A DNA stretch of 64,000 nt from Trogon surrucura (Eukaryota > Chordata > Aves > Trogoniformes > Trogonidae). Position 1 is the stretch's first letter. The number at the start of each line of letters is the position of its first letter. The stretch spans positions 2,615,135-2,679,134 of the forward strand of contig JAJGST010000022.1 in the NCBI GenBank assembly GCA_020746105.1, written 5' to 3'. Below the pieces are notes generated by a model. That model worked only from the letters and a program-made list of their open reading frames with translations. It did no database searches and was not told the DNA's origin. Shown here piece by piece: positions 21,573 to 32,078 of the stretch. A program made the position numbers and the translations under genes.

Positions 21573-24440
21573 ATGAAGGGGGATGGGGTTATAGCTGGGA
21601 TTGCAGCGGGACAGTGCTCTAGAAATTATGAGGACCGGGTGGCCTCCCATCCCCCTAGGGTGAGATCAGTGTGCTCAGCTTGCTCCCTGAAATGCTTATA
21701 CACCAATGCACGCAGCATGGGGAATAAGCAGGAGGAGCTAGAAACCTGGGTTCGGGCAGGAGATTATGATATGGTGGCAATTACAGAGACATGGTGGGAC
21801 AGCTCACATGACTGGAATGTGGTCATGGGTGGCTATGTCCTTTTCAGGAAAGACAGGCCAGCCAGGCGAGGTGGTGGAGTCGCTCTTTACGTGAAAGAGC
21901 AACTACAATGTCTTGAACACCATCCAGGCATGGATGAGGAGCAAGTTGAGAGTGTATGGGTTAGAATTAAGGGGCAGGCTGGCAGGAGAGATACTGTTGT
22001 GGGTGTCTATTACAGGCCACCAGATCAGGGTGAGGAAGTTGATGAGGCCTTCTACAGGCAGCTGAGAGCGGTCTCACAATCACAGGCCCTGGTTGTCCCT
22101 GATATTTGCTGGAAGGACAACTCAGCCAGCCAGCCACAGTCCAGGAGGTTCCTCCAGTGCATCGATGATAATTTTCTGATGCAAATGGTGGAGGAGCTGA
22201 CTAGGAGAGGAGCACTGCTGGACCTCATCCTCGCTAACAAGGAGGATCTGGTTGAAGCAGTAAAGGTTGAGGGCTGCCTTGGCTGCAGTGACCATGAAAT
22301 GGTGGAGTTCAGGATCTCCTGTAGCAGAAACAAAATAGCAAGCAGAATTGCAACCCTGGACTTTGCCAAGGCAAACTTTGGGTTTTTCAAGCAATTACTC
22401 GAGAAAATCCCATGGGCAAGGCTGTTTGAAGGTAAAGGGGCCCAAGATAGTTGGTTAGCGTTCCGGGACTGCTTCTACCGTGCTCAAGATCAGAGCATCC
22501 CGACACATAGGAAGTCAAGGAAGGGAGCCAGGAGACCTGCGTGTCTAAACAGGGATCTGCTGGGTAAGCTCAAGGGCAAGAGGAGAATTTACAGATCTTG
22601 GAAGGCGGGGCTGGCCACTTGGGAAGAATATAAGGCTGTTGTCCAAGGATGTGGGGAGGCAACTAGGAAAGCAAAGGCCTCCCTTGAATTGAACCTGGCG
22701 AGAGGGGTCAAGGACAACAGGAAGAGCTTTTTCAAATACGTGGCAGATAAAACTAACACCAGAGGCAATGTAGGCCCACTGATGAATGAGGTGGGTGCCT
22801 TGGTGACAGATGATACAGAGAAGGCAGAGTTACTGAATGCCTTCTTTGCCTCTGTCTACTCTGACGGAGGCTGTCCTGAGGAGCCCCGTTCCCCTGAGGC
22901 CCCAGAGGAAGTCAGGGCAGTGGAGGAGTTTGCTTTAGTCGATGAGGACTGGGTTAGGGACCAATTAAGCAATCTGGACATCCATAAATCCATGGGTCCA
23001 GACGGGATGCATCCACGGGTGCTGAGGGAGCTGGCTGATGTCATTGCTAGACCACTCTCCATCATCTTTGCCAAGTCTTGGGAGACGGGAGAGGTGCCTG
23101 AGGACTGGAGGGAAGCAAATGTCACTCCAGTCTTCAAAAAGGGCAAGAAGGAGGACCCGGGTAACTACAGACCGGTCAGCCTCACCTCCATCCCTGGGAA
23201 AGTGATGGAACGACTTATCCTTGGTGCCATCTCAAGGCATATCAAGGATAAGAGGGTCATTAGAGACAGTCAACATGGCTTCACCAAAGGGAAGTCGTGC
23301 TTGACTAACCTCATAGCCTTTTATGAGGATATAACAAGGTGGATAGATGATGGCAGAGCGGTGGATGTGGTCTACCTTGACTTCAGTAAAGCATTTGACA
23401 CAGTCTCCCACAGCATCCTTGCTGCTAAACTGAGGAAGTGTGGTCTAGACTCTCGGGTAGTGAGGTGGACTGCGAACTGGCTAAGGGGAAGAAGACAAAG
23501 AGTTGTGGTCAATGGGGCGGAGTCTGGTTGGAGACCTGTATCCAGTGGAGTGCCTCAAGGGTCGGTACTGGGACCAGTATTGTTCAATATATTCATCGAT
23601 GACTTGGATGAGGGACTAGAGAGTACTATCAGCAAGTTTGCTGATGACACCAAGCTGGGAGGAGTGGCTGACACACCAGCAGGCTGTGCTGCCATCCAGC
23701 GAGACCTGGACAGGCTGGAGTGTTGGTCGGGGAAAAATTTAATGAAATACAACAAGGTTAAATGTAGGGTCTTGCATCTGGGTAGGAACAACCCCAGGTT
23801 CCAGTATAAGTTGGGGAATGACTTATTAGAGAGTAGTGTAGGGGAAAGGGACCTGGGAGTCTTGGTGGACAGCAGGATGACCATGAGCCAGCAGTGTGCC
23901 CTTGTGGCCAGGAAGGCCAATGGCATCCTGGGGTGTATTAGAAGGGGGGTGGTTAGTAGGTCGAGAGAGGTTCTCCTGCCCCTCTACTCTGCCCTGGTGA
24001 GACCCCATCTGGAATACTGTGTCCAGTTCTGGGCCCCTCAGTTCAAGAAAGACAGGGAACTGCTGGAGAGAGTCCAGCACAGGGCAACTAGGATGATTAA
24101 GGGAGTGGAGCATCTCCCTTATGAGAAAAGACTGAAGGAGCTGGGACTCTTTAGTTTGGAGAAGAGGAGGCTGAGGGGTGACCTCATTAATGTTTACAAA
24201 TATATCAAGGGTGAGTGTCACGAGGATGGAGCCAGGCTCTTCTCGGTGACAACCACTGATAGGACAAGGGGTAATGGGCTGAAACTGGAACATAAGAGGT
24301 TCCGCTTAAACTCGAGAAGAAACTTCTTCTCAGTGAGGGTGACGGAGCCCTGGAACAGGCTGCCCAGAGAGGTTGTGGAGTCTCCTTCTCTGGAGACATT
24401 CAAGACCTGCCTGGACACGTTCCTGTGTAGCATAGTCTAG
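21573..24440 (+). CDS. CR1 ORF2: endonuclease and reverse transcriptase
   Basis: An uninterrupted 955-codon frame. The N-terminal APE-like endonuclease has TNARSM, ITETWW and YRPP. The catalytic GDFN block is missing: LVV is followed directly by PDICW at about 22093-22100, an in-frame loss of about 7 codons compared with the 8370 copy, which still encodes LIGDF. RT motifs are complete: NYRPVSL near 23163, [10 protein letters not shown] near 23370, [10 protein letters not shown] near 23545 and the FADD active site near 23638. A C-terminal domain follows, ending shortly before the 3' UTR. The protein would nick DNA and copy CR1 RNA onto it. RT may be functional, but EN is probably dead. The 3' part of ORF2 is used as a tail by many truncated copies. 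Confidence 0.9.
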   Translation: MKGDGVIAGIAAGQCSRNYEDRVASHPPRVRSVCSACSLKCLYTNARSMGNKQEELETWVRAGDYDMVAITETWWDSSHDWNVVMGGYVLFRKDRPARRGGGVALYVKEQLQCLEHHPGMDEEQVESVWVRIKGQAGRRDTVVGVYYRPPDQGEEVDEAFYRQLRAVSQSQALVVPDICWKDNSASQPQSRRFLQCIDDNFLMQMVEELTRRGALLDLILANKEDLVEAVKVEGCLGCSDHEMVEFRISCSRNKIASRIATLDFAKANFGFFKQLLEKIPWARLFEGKGAQDSWLAFRDCFYRAQDQSIPTHRKSRKGARRPACLNRDLLGKLKGKRRIYRSWKAGLATWEEYKAVVQGCGEATRKAKASLELNLARGVKDNRKSFFKYVADKTNTRGNVGPLMNEVGALVTDDTEKAELLNAFFASVYSDGGCPEEPRSPEAPEEVRAVEEFALVDEDWVRDQLSNLDIHKSMGPDGMHPRVLRELADVIARPLSIIFAKSWETGEVPEDWREANVTPVFKKGKKEDPGNYRPVSLTSIPGKVMERLILGAISRHIKDKRVIRDSQHGFTKGKSCLTNLIAFYEDITRWIDDGRAVDVVYLDFSKAFDTVSHSILAAKLRKCGLDSRVVRWTANWLRGRRQRVVVNGAESGWRPVSSGVPQGSVLGPVLFNIFIDDLDEGLESTISKFADDTKLGGVADTPAGCAAIQRDLDRLECWSGKNLMKYNKVKCRVLHLGRNNPRFQYKLGNDLLESSVGERDLGVLVDSRMTMSQQCALVARKANGILGCIRRGVVSRSREVLLPLYSALVRPHLEYCVQFWAPQFKKDRELLERVQHRATRMIKGVEHLPYEKRLKELGLFSLEKRRLRGDLINVYKYIKGECHEDGARLFSVTTTDRTRGNGLKLEHKRFRLNSRRNFFSVRVTEPWNRLPREVVESPSLETFKTCLDTFLCSIV

Positions 24441-24528
24441 GCATTCCTGCTCTGGCAGGGGGATTGGACTTGATGATCTTTCGAGGTCCCTTCCAATCCC
24501 TAACATTCTATGATTCTATGATTCTATG
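24441..24528 (+). other. CR1 3' UTR and terminal repeat
   Basis: A short conserved 3' end with CTCTGGCAGGGGGATTGGAC and GAGGTCCCTTCCAATCCCTA, then repeated ATTCTATG units. This is the signal recognised by CR1 RT. The same end occurs at 50719-50807 and, reversed, at 1291-1380. Confidence 0.9.
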
Positions 24529-24774
24529 GATCTCTGAACCCTTATCCTAACCAGGACCCTGCACGTCTGGATTCAGCCTAATGTCCTAAAGGCCATGGCT
24601 GTCCCAAAATGAGAAAGATGTGAATGGAGCGCTGCTGGTGCAGTGCCATGCTCCCCTTGGAATGCGTTGTCCAGCCCAAGTGTCCCCGCATCTCCAGGCT
24701 CTAGGGATCTCTGAACCCTAACGCTAACCAGGACCCTGCACATCTGGATTCAGTCTGATATCTCTATGGCCATG
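24529..24774 (+). repeat. Telomere-like satellite, block S7
   Basis: About 1.4 units in plus orientation, resuming exactly where S6 was interrupted by CR1. It ends inside a unit at GGCCATG, where ERVL sequence in the opposite orientation begins. Confidence 0.9.
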
Positions 24775-24791
24775 TGAGCTGTTATGCCAGG

Positions 24792-25989
24792 TGTTTTGGT
24801 TTGGCCTGGCCGGATTTCAGCAACAGGGGGGGAGCTGCAGGGTGGCTGCTGTAAGAAGCTGCTAGAAGCTCCCCAAGTTGGATAGAGCCAATGCCAGCCA
24901 GCTCCAAAGAGGGACCCGCAACTGGCCAAGGCTGAACCTATCAGTAAGGTGATAGCAGAGGAACGCCTCTGTGAAAAACATATTTAAGAACGGGGAAAAG
25001 AACTACGCCATAACAGCTGGCACAGAGATGGAGGGGTGAGAATATGTACAGACACCAAGGTCAGTGAAGAAGGAGTGGGGGGTGGAGGATGAGCTCCAGG
25101 CGCCGGAGCAGAAGGAGTCCCCCGGGTCCGTGGTGAAGACCGTGGTGAAGACCATGGTGAAGCGGGTTGTCCCCCTGCAGCCCATGGGCGAGGTGCAGAA
25201 GTCCACTGTGAGGATCACCACGTAGATGTCCACCGAGGACTCCACGCCGTGTGGGTGGATGCCTGAAAGGGGGGTGTAGCCCGTGGGAAGCCCGCATCAG
25301 AGCAAGTCGCTGCCGGAACCTGTAGCCCGTGGAAGAGAGGAATGCCCACGCTGGAGCAGGTTGGCCGGTGGGACTTTTGGGACATTGCGGGTGGCTCACG
25401 CTGGAGCAGTTTCTCCCGAAGGACTGAGCCTCAGACTCACGAGGGGTGGGCTGCCCCTCGTGAGGTGTCTCACCTTGGGCAGTTTGTGATGAATTGCCCT
25501 TCGTGGGACGACTCACGCGGAGAAGAGAGCATGAAGCTTGTCTCCCGTGAGAGGGACCCCACAATGGCCCTGGGGAAGAGTGAAGAGTCCTCCCCCGGAG
25601 TGAAGAAGCGGTGGAACCAACGTCGGATGAACTGACCGCAGTCCTCATTCCCTGTCCCCCTACACCGCTCGGGGGGAGGAGGTGGAGAAACCGGGATTGA
25701 TGTTAAGCCCAGGAAGAAGGGAGGGATGGGGGGAAGGTGTTCTGTTTAAGATCTGTTTGCTCTTTCTCACTTCTCACTGCTTCTCTCTAATTAGTTCTTT
25801 TAATAAATGTACCTAATTTGCCCAAAACTGAGTCTGTTTTGCCCGGGACGGTAAATGAGGGTGATCTCCCTGTCCTTATCTCAAACCCTGAACCCTTGGA
25901 AATATTTTCTCCCCCTGTCTAGCAGTGAAGGGGGAGTGAGAGAGCAGCTGTGTGGGTACCTGGCGGTTGGCCAGGGTCAAACCACGACA
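24792..25989 (+). repeat. Solo LTR of 1.2 kb inside ERVL gag
   Basis: It is bounded by TGTTTTGG...ACGACA with an exact 5-bp duplication CCAGG (24787-24791 and 25990-25994). AATAAA lies at 25802-25807. Near 25129-25160 a 12-bp unit GTGGTGAAGACC is tandemly repeated about three times. The length, the 5-bp duplication and the ACGACA end suggest a second ERVL-type family. An antisense open frame of 195 codons (25061-25648) matches nothing I know and is probably incidental. Confidence 0.88.
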
Positions 25990-25994
25990 CCAGG

Positions 25995-28407
25995 CCATTG
26001 GATCCACACAGTCCAGTAGACCCAATTATCCCTCTCCTCCACCTGGCTGGAGGCAGGGTGCCTCTATTCTCGATCAGAGTCACTCCTTGTGAGTATGACT
26101 TAAAAATTCCTTCAAGAGCATCAGAGTCAAAATCTGTTTTCCTGTTTCGTTTGGAGGGCTTTCCACTGGAAACTGGGGCAATACTTTTCTTATGATGATC
26201 CTTCTTCTTTGCCGCTTCCTTTCGCAACTCACGTACGTGTTCATCTAGGACTGAAGTCGGTTCTCCATCCCACTTCCTCATGTTCTCTCCATGGTCACGT
26301 AGGTAAAACCACAGAATATTCCGGCGTGTTTGTTTTCCATGTTCTCTCTCTTGATCGGAGGAGCGTATAGTCCTAACAGCTGAGACACGTGCCCGTGCGG
26401 GTGGAGAGCAGGACATATCCACTTTGAGTTGCTGGACCTCCCGGGACAGTTCTTCCATGGCCGAAACACAAGCCTGTAGGGATGAAGACAGACTTCCTCC
26501 ATAATGCCGGAGTCGGCGAGCCAGTTCATCCACCCTTTGTCCCTCACCTTCTCTCCAGGATATCACTGCCAACGAGTTTGCATATGTTTGCGGTGCACTT
26601 CGTAGGAACTTCCGCCACATACCTTGTGTGCATTGGACTTCATCTGGATCAGTGGGTGACTGCTCATTATCTGGGTTATTGTAAATCACCTCCAGCCCAG
26701 CCAGTTCCCTCAGGTACTGGATACCTCTTGTAGAGGAATTTCTTGTGGAGCAGAGGCGCGGTATAACTTTAAAAGTGTGGACAACCCAACTTAGGCCTAA
26801 ACAGAGGCTCTGTCCTTGAAGCTGCCTTGGAACACAGGGAGGAGGAGGTTTTATCTGTTTTGTGAGAGCTTTGCGAGATGCTTGGTGGGAGGTGCTGGCC
26901 CCGGGGGGAGAAGGGGTGCGAGAGCCGCTTGCATAGTGGAATGGCACGACTCAATAAAACGCTGGCGCGTGTAAACCTGTAACTGACCAACTCTGTTAAG
27001 GGGCAGGCGTGGGGACACTGCTTAACTGTTTATATTGAGCTGTCCGGAGCAATAAAGAGAGGACGATCTGTAGCCATATTGGTGTGATGGTCGTTAACTT
27101 GTCCAGCTCTCCGAAGGGACCCTTCTAGAACCTCTCTCCATTGAGGTCCACTTACCTGGGTGGCATGCAATATCTTCCTTGAGGAGGTAACTTTCCCTCA
27201 TGCCTGACAGAAGGCGCTTCCAGAGGCTGAGGGTTTGTGTCTGCCTCCCAAGCACTTTGTCAATGCCCCCTTCCCTAGAGAGGGATCCCAGCTGTTTGGC
27301 TTCTTTACCCTCCAGTTCCAGGCTACCGGTTCCACTGTCCCAGCATCGGAGCAACCAGGTAATAATGTGCTCACCTGGATGGCGACCAAAGTCCTTTCGC
27401 ATGTCTCGCAGCTCACTCAGAGATAGAGACCATGTGATTATCTCTGGCTCTACCTCCTCTTCTTGTTCTCGTGATGGCCCTGCTTTGTTTTCATCCCTCA
27501 CCAAGCGAACCGATTTCTTTGTGTACTTCTTCTTCTGTACTGGAGCAACCGATACTGGCACAGGCTCATTTTCTGGTTCAGCTGGAGCTCTTGTCACAGG
27601 GGTTGGAGCAGCCGCAGCGTTCGTTGCAGAGACTGGAACAACCACATCATCTACTGGTTTGTCTTCAGGTCCAGAGGCCTCCTCTTTTCCTTGGGAATAA
27701 TGGGTGACATTGAAAACAGTTCGGTAGGCACAGGCCAGGCCCCAGTACACAGCAGTGATTTGGGCTTCTTTGGAGTGGCCAGGCTGACAGCATACATTCT
27801 CCAAATACTCTGCTAGTTTTCTGGGATTCTGTATATGTTCAGGGGTGAAATTCCAAAATACTGGAGATGACCATTGTCCTAGGAGCTTGCCCATATTCTC
27901 CCACACACCTTGCCACTCATAGTTATCTGGCTTCAGGACAGGTCTCTGGGTGGTATCCTTAGAAAATTTTAGTGTGATCCCGAGTAAGATCTGGCACACA
28001 TTCAGAAGACACAGGACAAAAACCAGGAGACACAGGATGAGAACCATGCTGGATTGGGTATTCCAAGAATATTCAAAGTTTTCAAAAACTGTTGTGATCA
28101 GCATGAAGGACAAATGGGAGAGAACATTTTCCTCCACTTCCCCTGTGGATTCGGTGCCGTTACTAATGAAGACTGAGAGGAGGCGCCCAAGGCATGGGAA
28201 TGACAATAGCGCCTCATACAAATACCAGCTTACCCTCATGGCCAGTGATACAATCATATCATAAACTGTCAGCATCCCGTACAAGACAATTATGCCTTTG
28301 ACCCCTTTTCCACAGTTGATAAATACCAGCGCAGGAAATATATATAATACATAAGGATTCAACCAAAGCCACAGTGTAAATAAATAAACCAACATTATGA
28401 CCATCAA
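25995..28407 (-). pseudogene. gag: ERVL gag with membrane-spanning N-terminus
   Basis: The frame is open on the minus strand from the ATG at 28405-28407 to the beta LTR insertion at 27129. It resumes in the phase expected if the LTR and its 6-bp duplication were absent, and stays open to the second LTR at 25994. That gives about 670 codons without a stop of its own. The first about 180 residues hold several long hydrophobic segments (for example around YLFTLWLWL and MVLILCLLVFVLCLL). A Pro/Ala-rich linker and a Lys-rich KKKYTKKS follow, then a capsid-like region (WSLSLSELRDMRKDFGRHPG). A Lys/Arg-rich C-terminal part replaces zinc knuckles. It would form the particle core. The membrane-embedded N-terminus is unusual for Gag. 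Confidence 0.8.
26729..27129 (+). repeat. Betaretrovirus-like solo LTR inside ERVL gag
   Basis: A beta LTR family member in plus orientation (antisense to gag), starting TGTAGAGG. It is flanked by exact hexamers ACCTCT at 26723-26728 and 27130-27135. The 3' terminus reads CTTCTAGA instead of the usual CTCTTCA, either a mutated end or a boundary uncertain by a few bases. AATAAA lies near 27050. Confidence 0.9.
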
Positions 28408-28492
28408 CTACTTGACTAATGGGCACAATCAGTCTAACAAAGTTATCTTTTTAAACACTCTTTTGTCAAATCTGCTGTTATCTCAAACCCCT

Positions 28493-28512
28493 GGCCCCAC
28501 GTTGGGCGCGAA
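28493..28512 (-). other. ERVL primer binding site, tRNA-Lys type
   Basis: On the minus strand, four bases after the LTR end, lies TCGCGCCCAACGTGGGGCC. It matches the Lys-1,2-type primer site used by foamy viruses and relatives, apart from one mismatch near its start. Confidence 0.8.
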
Positions 28513-28516
28513 AAGA

Positions 28517-28962
28517 TGTCGTGGTTCCAGCCGGGTTACCGGCGTGAAGGAAACAAAGGAACCATGTGGTCGCTCCCTCGCTCGCTCCCCGCTACCGAGA
28601 GTGAGGGGAAGAGCCCGAAAGGAGCCGCAGGCAGAGCCTCGTGGGGCTGAGCTAAAACCAGTTTTTTTTAATGGTGAACATAAAAAGGTAACAATAACAG
28701 TGAAATGACAGTAACGTTGAACCAGATATAACGCGAGTAACATGTAACGCAGATCTCACCACCTGGAACCCAGTGACGTACCTGGACCGAGAACTGGAAA
28801 GAGAGAGGGCGCCCCCATGCCGACCAGCTCCATATATTTATACCCCAAGCATGAGGTCACGATGGTATCGAATATCCCTTTGACTAGCGACTAGTTTGGT
28901 TGAGCTATTCCTGACTAGCTCCTTTACTGAGAATTAACCCTATCCTTGCTGAAACCAGTACA
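28517..28962 (-). repeat. ERVL 5' LTR (446 bp)
   Basis: Reverse-oriented member of the family also present at 19445-19888 and 40518-40965. It has a TATAAATA box, an ATTAAA signal and TGTACTG...CCACGACA ends. About 6 percent differences from the 3' LTR suggest an old insertion, if both belong to one provirus. Confidence 0.92.
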
Positions 28963-29938
28963 GACCCTCACCTTTCTGATTTTGGGACACTCAAGGCCAT
29001 CATGACATCAGGCTCAACCCTGAGGTGCAGGGTCCTGGTCAGGGTTAGGGTTCAGAGATCCATAGAACCTGGAGTTGCTGACATGTGAGCTGGACAAGGC
29101 ATTCCAAAGGGAGCACGGCACTGCACCAGCAGTGCTCCACCCACACCTTTCTCATTTTGGGACACTCATGGCCATAGAGACATCATGCTGAACCCTGAGT
29201 TGCGGGGTTGTGTTTAGGGTACGGAGATCTATAAAGCCTGGAGCTACAGAGGCATGTGGGCTGGACAAGGCATTCCAAGGGGAGCACGTCACTCTGCCAA
29301 CAGTGATCCACCCACACCTTTCTGGTATTGGGACACACATGACCATTATGAAATCAGGCTGAACCCTGAGGTTCAGGGTCCCGATTAGGGTTAGGGTTCA
29401 GAGATCCATAGAGCCTGGAGCTGTAGATATGTGAGCTGGACTAGGCACTCCAAGGGGAGCATGGCACTGCACCAACAGTCTTCCATCCACACATTAATGA
29501 TTTTGGGACACCCGTGACCATAGAGACATCGGGTTAAACCCTGAGGTGCAGGGTCCTGGTTACGTTCAGGTTTCAGAGATTCATAGAACCTGTAGATGCA
29601 GAGACACTTGGGCTGGACAAGACATTGATAGGGGAACACAGCACTGCACAAACAGTGCTCTAGCTACACCTTTATAATTTAGGGACACTCATGGTCTTAG
29701 AGACATCATGCTGGACCCTGAGGTTCAGGGTCCCGGTTAGGGTTAGGGTTCAGTGATCCATAGAGTCTGGAGCTGCATACACGTGAGCTGGACTCGGCAC
29801 TCCAAGGGGAGCATGGCACTGCACCAACAGTCTTCCACCCACACCTTTCTGATTTTGGGACACCCATGGCCCTTATGACATTAGGTTGAACCCTGAGGTG
29901 CAGGGTCCTGTTTAGGGTTAGGGTTTGAAGATCCATAG
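28963..29938 (-). repeat. Telomere-like satellite, block S8 (inverted)
   Basis: About 5.5 units in the same orientation as S5, with GGTTAGGGTTCAGAGATCCA repeated at about 174-bp spacing. It ends at ATCCATAG, where the ERV-C LTR begins. Confidence 0.92.
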
Positions 29939-30750
29939 TGTCACGTCCCACCCAAGAGAGAGGGACAACTGACTTTCAGATTTGTGGAAAACAGTGAGAC
30001 AAGTCTCAAGGTCCCTACACAAACATTTATTAATTTATCACAATCTATATATCGTACTCATGACAGTTCGCTCTAAAACAAGATAGGGCAGACAATACAA
30101 CAGAAATCCAGGAAAAGGCTAATTAAACAATGAACTTACAACAAAACAATCATAACAAGTGACATGCGGAATAAAGACTCTATAACCCAGAAAGCTATAA
30201 GGAAGGTATGACTTAATCAGCGCTGGGTGTACTGGGGAATGCTTTTCTATGAAAACGTGCACACCTGAACCATGCAGCTACCTTGGTTATATGCAATAAA
30301 AGTTACATATTCATTAGATACCTATACATATTCATAAGCTATCCCGAAAAATGAACTCAATTCCAGTGGCCAGCAGCTACTCCTCTTGACGCTTATGCTG
30401 TGCCTCCTGGTGGTCTTGGGCAGGGGTCTTCAGGGATGAAGACAGCATGTCTTCCTCACGATGAAGTTTTTACCCTCGTCCCAAAACTAGTTGTTCTCAG
30501 CACTTTTTTGCGAGAAGTTTTATTATCAAATTACACAAGGGGGTTAGTCACCAGATGATCCTTGTTAGTTGCCCTTATCACTAGTGTCCTTGCCAATTTG
30601 TCTTTGTTTTGTGTTCTTTTACAATGGGTACTGAACAACCTCATCCTGTAGGCCTCTGATTGATTACATCGTAACAACCCTGGGAAGTAGCTTCCCTCAT
30701 TCTAGCGGCCCTGAGAGATTGCTTCCCACCAGATGCTATTTCCCCTATCA
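29939..30750 (-). repeat. ERV-C 3' LTR (812 bp)
   Basis: Starts (minus strand) TGATAGGGG and ends GGGACGTGACA. The plus strand carries several TTTATT/TTTATTG-like sequences that may hold the polyadenylation signal. It shares a CCACCAGGAGGCACA-type block with the ERV-A LTR but is about 300 bp longer. Confidence 0.82.
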
Positions 30751-30857
30751 ATCCCCCCTTTTCTGGGAAATTAGTAAATTCTTTTACTACAACTTAAAAC
30801 TCTTCTAATTTTGTTAGTAACAACTCATGTCTAATAAGGTGACTCTCTGTCTAATAT
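30751..30857 (-). other. ERV-C polypurine tract and spacer
   Basis: On the minus strand, AGAAAAGGGGGGAT directly precedes the LTR. The remaining bases lie between the env stop and this tract. Confidence 0.75.
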
Positions 30858-32078
30858 CTACTCAAAGTACTTATTCGATTCCAACCTCTGCCTCAGCTGG
30901 TGTTTCTTCCAGGAGCTATAAGCATCCCCAGTATTCTGATAGTACCAGAAGGCACACTTAACAATTACAAGCATTGGCAGGTACAGCATTCCCATAATCA
31001 GAACTCCTAATGCTATCATGATTATTGTTCTTAGCCAGGTCAAATCAGGAAACCAGGAAGTGAGCTTTTTCCAGAGGTTGGAAAAACCCCAGGAGGTATC
31101 ATCTTTAGTAACCTCGTGTAATATTTCGGTTTGCTCCCAAATTTCTTGTAAGTCTGTAGCAATTTTCCCACTCTGATCTACGTACATACAGCAGCTAGTG
31201 TTTATCACTGTGCATACCCCTCCTTGTGAGGCTAGCAGGAGGTCCAAAGCCATCCGATTCTGTAAGACCACTTCTGACAGGCTGGATATTTCTATCTGTA
31301 GTGCTCAAATGGCATCTATTGTCCTGTTTTCAATAATCTCTATTTTTGTTGAAATATTTACTATTGCTTTTTCTAACTCACTCACTCCGAACCATGGGAT
31401 GAACCATCTGGCAAAACTGTGGAAGGTGGATGGTTTTTCTGTTAGGGGGTTTGCCCTACGAACTCTCTTAAGGAGTGGTCTAATCCATCCCTCATGGGCT
31501 TCTAATGCAGGATATATTGTCACATTAGGGACTATTGCTCCTAAAGTGCAGGTTCCTTTCCAATTAGCAGGTAGAGCTTTATAGGTTGTATTATTACATA
31601 TCCAATACTATCCACGCCCTTCTGGCACTGGTCATGAAGTAATTATCTTAGAGTGCTGAGAGGTTCCTATATCCCAGGTCTTATTGCAATTCATATGATT
31701 CCCCACATATACACTATCCTTGCACTCTATTTTCCCCATCCCCTTTGGAGGGTTACATCTCCGGATACATGTACAGTAGGGAATAGGACTTTCAGGGCTT
31801 ACAATTTTTAATTTCTGTCTCTCCTCTTCATTTGATTCCCATTCCGAATTAACCCATAATGTGGGTGTAAATTCATCTTTTGGTATTGGTATGCCAATTA
31901 AGGTCATTGGCTTTCCCCCATACTCAGGCATCTGAAAACATATCCAGCAATCAGTCCGGTTCATGGCCTGAGAAATGCCTTTCACAAGGGTGTAGTGTGA
32001 GTTTAAGTCCCATCCTGCTCCTGAAGTTATCAGCGAGAGAAGAATAATTTTCCCGGCTGGACCTGAGTTACTTTCCAT
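30858..32078 (-). pseudogene. env: ERV-C env, single frame with three stops
   Basis: About 407 codons in one reading frame without frameshifts, interrupted by stops near 31632, 31611 and 31305. An N-terminal hydrophobic signal is followed by SU with the CWIC motif (CXXC type). A basic KRVRR stretch near 31450 looks like a furin-type SU/TM cleavage site. TM carries the gamma-type ectodomain with CX6CC near 31190-31220, a membrane span near 31000-30950 and a basic tail. It is short for a gammaretroviral env (usually 550 or more residues), mainly in SU. The start overlaps the pol end by 49 bp. As a viral entry protein it is inactivated by the stops. Confidence 0.82.

Larger units (their letters stand above)
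20140..24528 (+). mobile_element. Near full-length CR1 LINE
   Basis: The 4389-bp element has a 5' UTR, ORF1, ORF2 and a short 3' UTR ending in ATTCTATGATTCTATG repeats. It lies in the satellite between CTCTATG and GATCTCTG with no target duplication, as is common for CR1. The terminal TCTATG of its tail is identical to the target sequence, so annealing of the tail to the nicked target can explain the site. Damage is light: one nonsense codon in ORF1 and a short in-frame deletion in the ORF2 endonuclease. Confidence 0.93.
24775..28962 (-). mobile_element. ERVL provirus, 5' half (5' LTR and gag)
   Basis: On the minus strand: LTR, Lys-type primer site, gag, then truncation at a satellite junction about where protease would start. 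Two LTRs have inserted into gag. The flank outside the LTR, read on the minus strand, ends ...AGGTGAGGGTC, and the flank of the other half starts GGATGGAGC. On the satellite consensus these overlap by exactly the 5 bp GGGTG, the duplication length of class III integrases. This is strong evidence that both halves derive from one insertion. Confidence 0.88.

Noticed and set aside
25061-25648. 195-codon antisense frame in the 1.2-kb LTR
   Set aside because: GC-rich, low-complexity composition inside an LTR, with no recognised domain.
26729-27129. Coding extensions of ERVL gag through the beta LTR
   Set aside because: The LTR with its ACCTCT duplication is an insertion; frames crossing its edges are artefacts.
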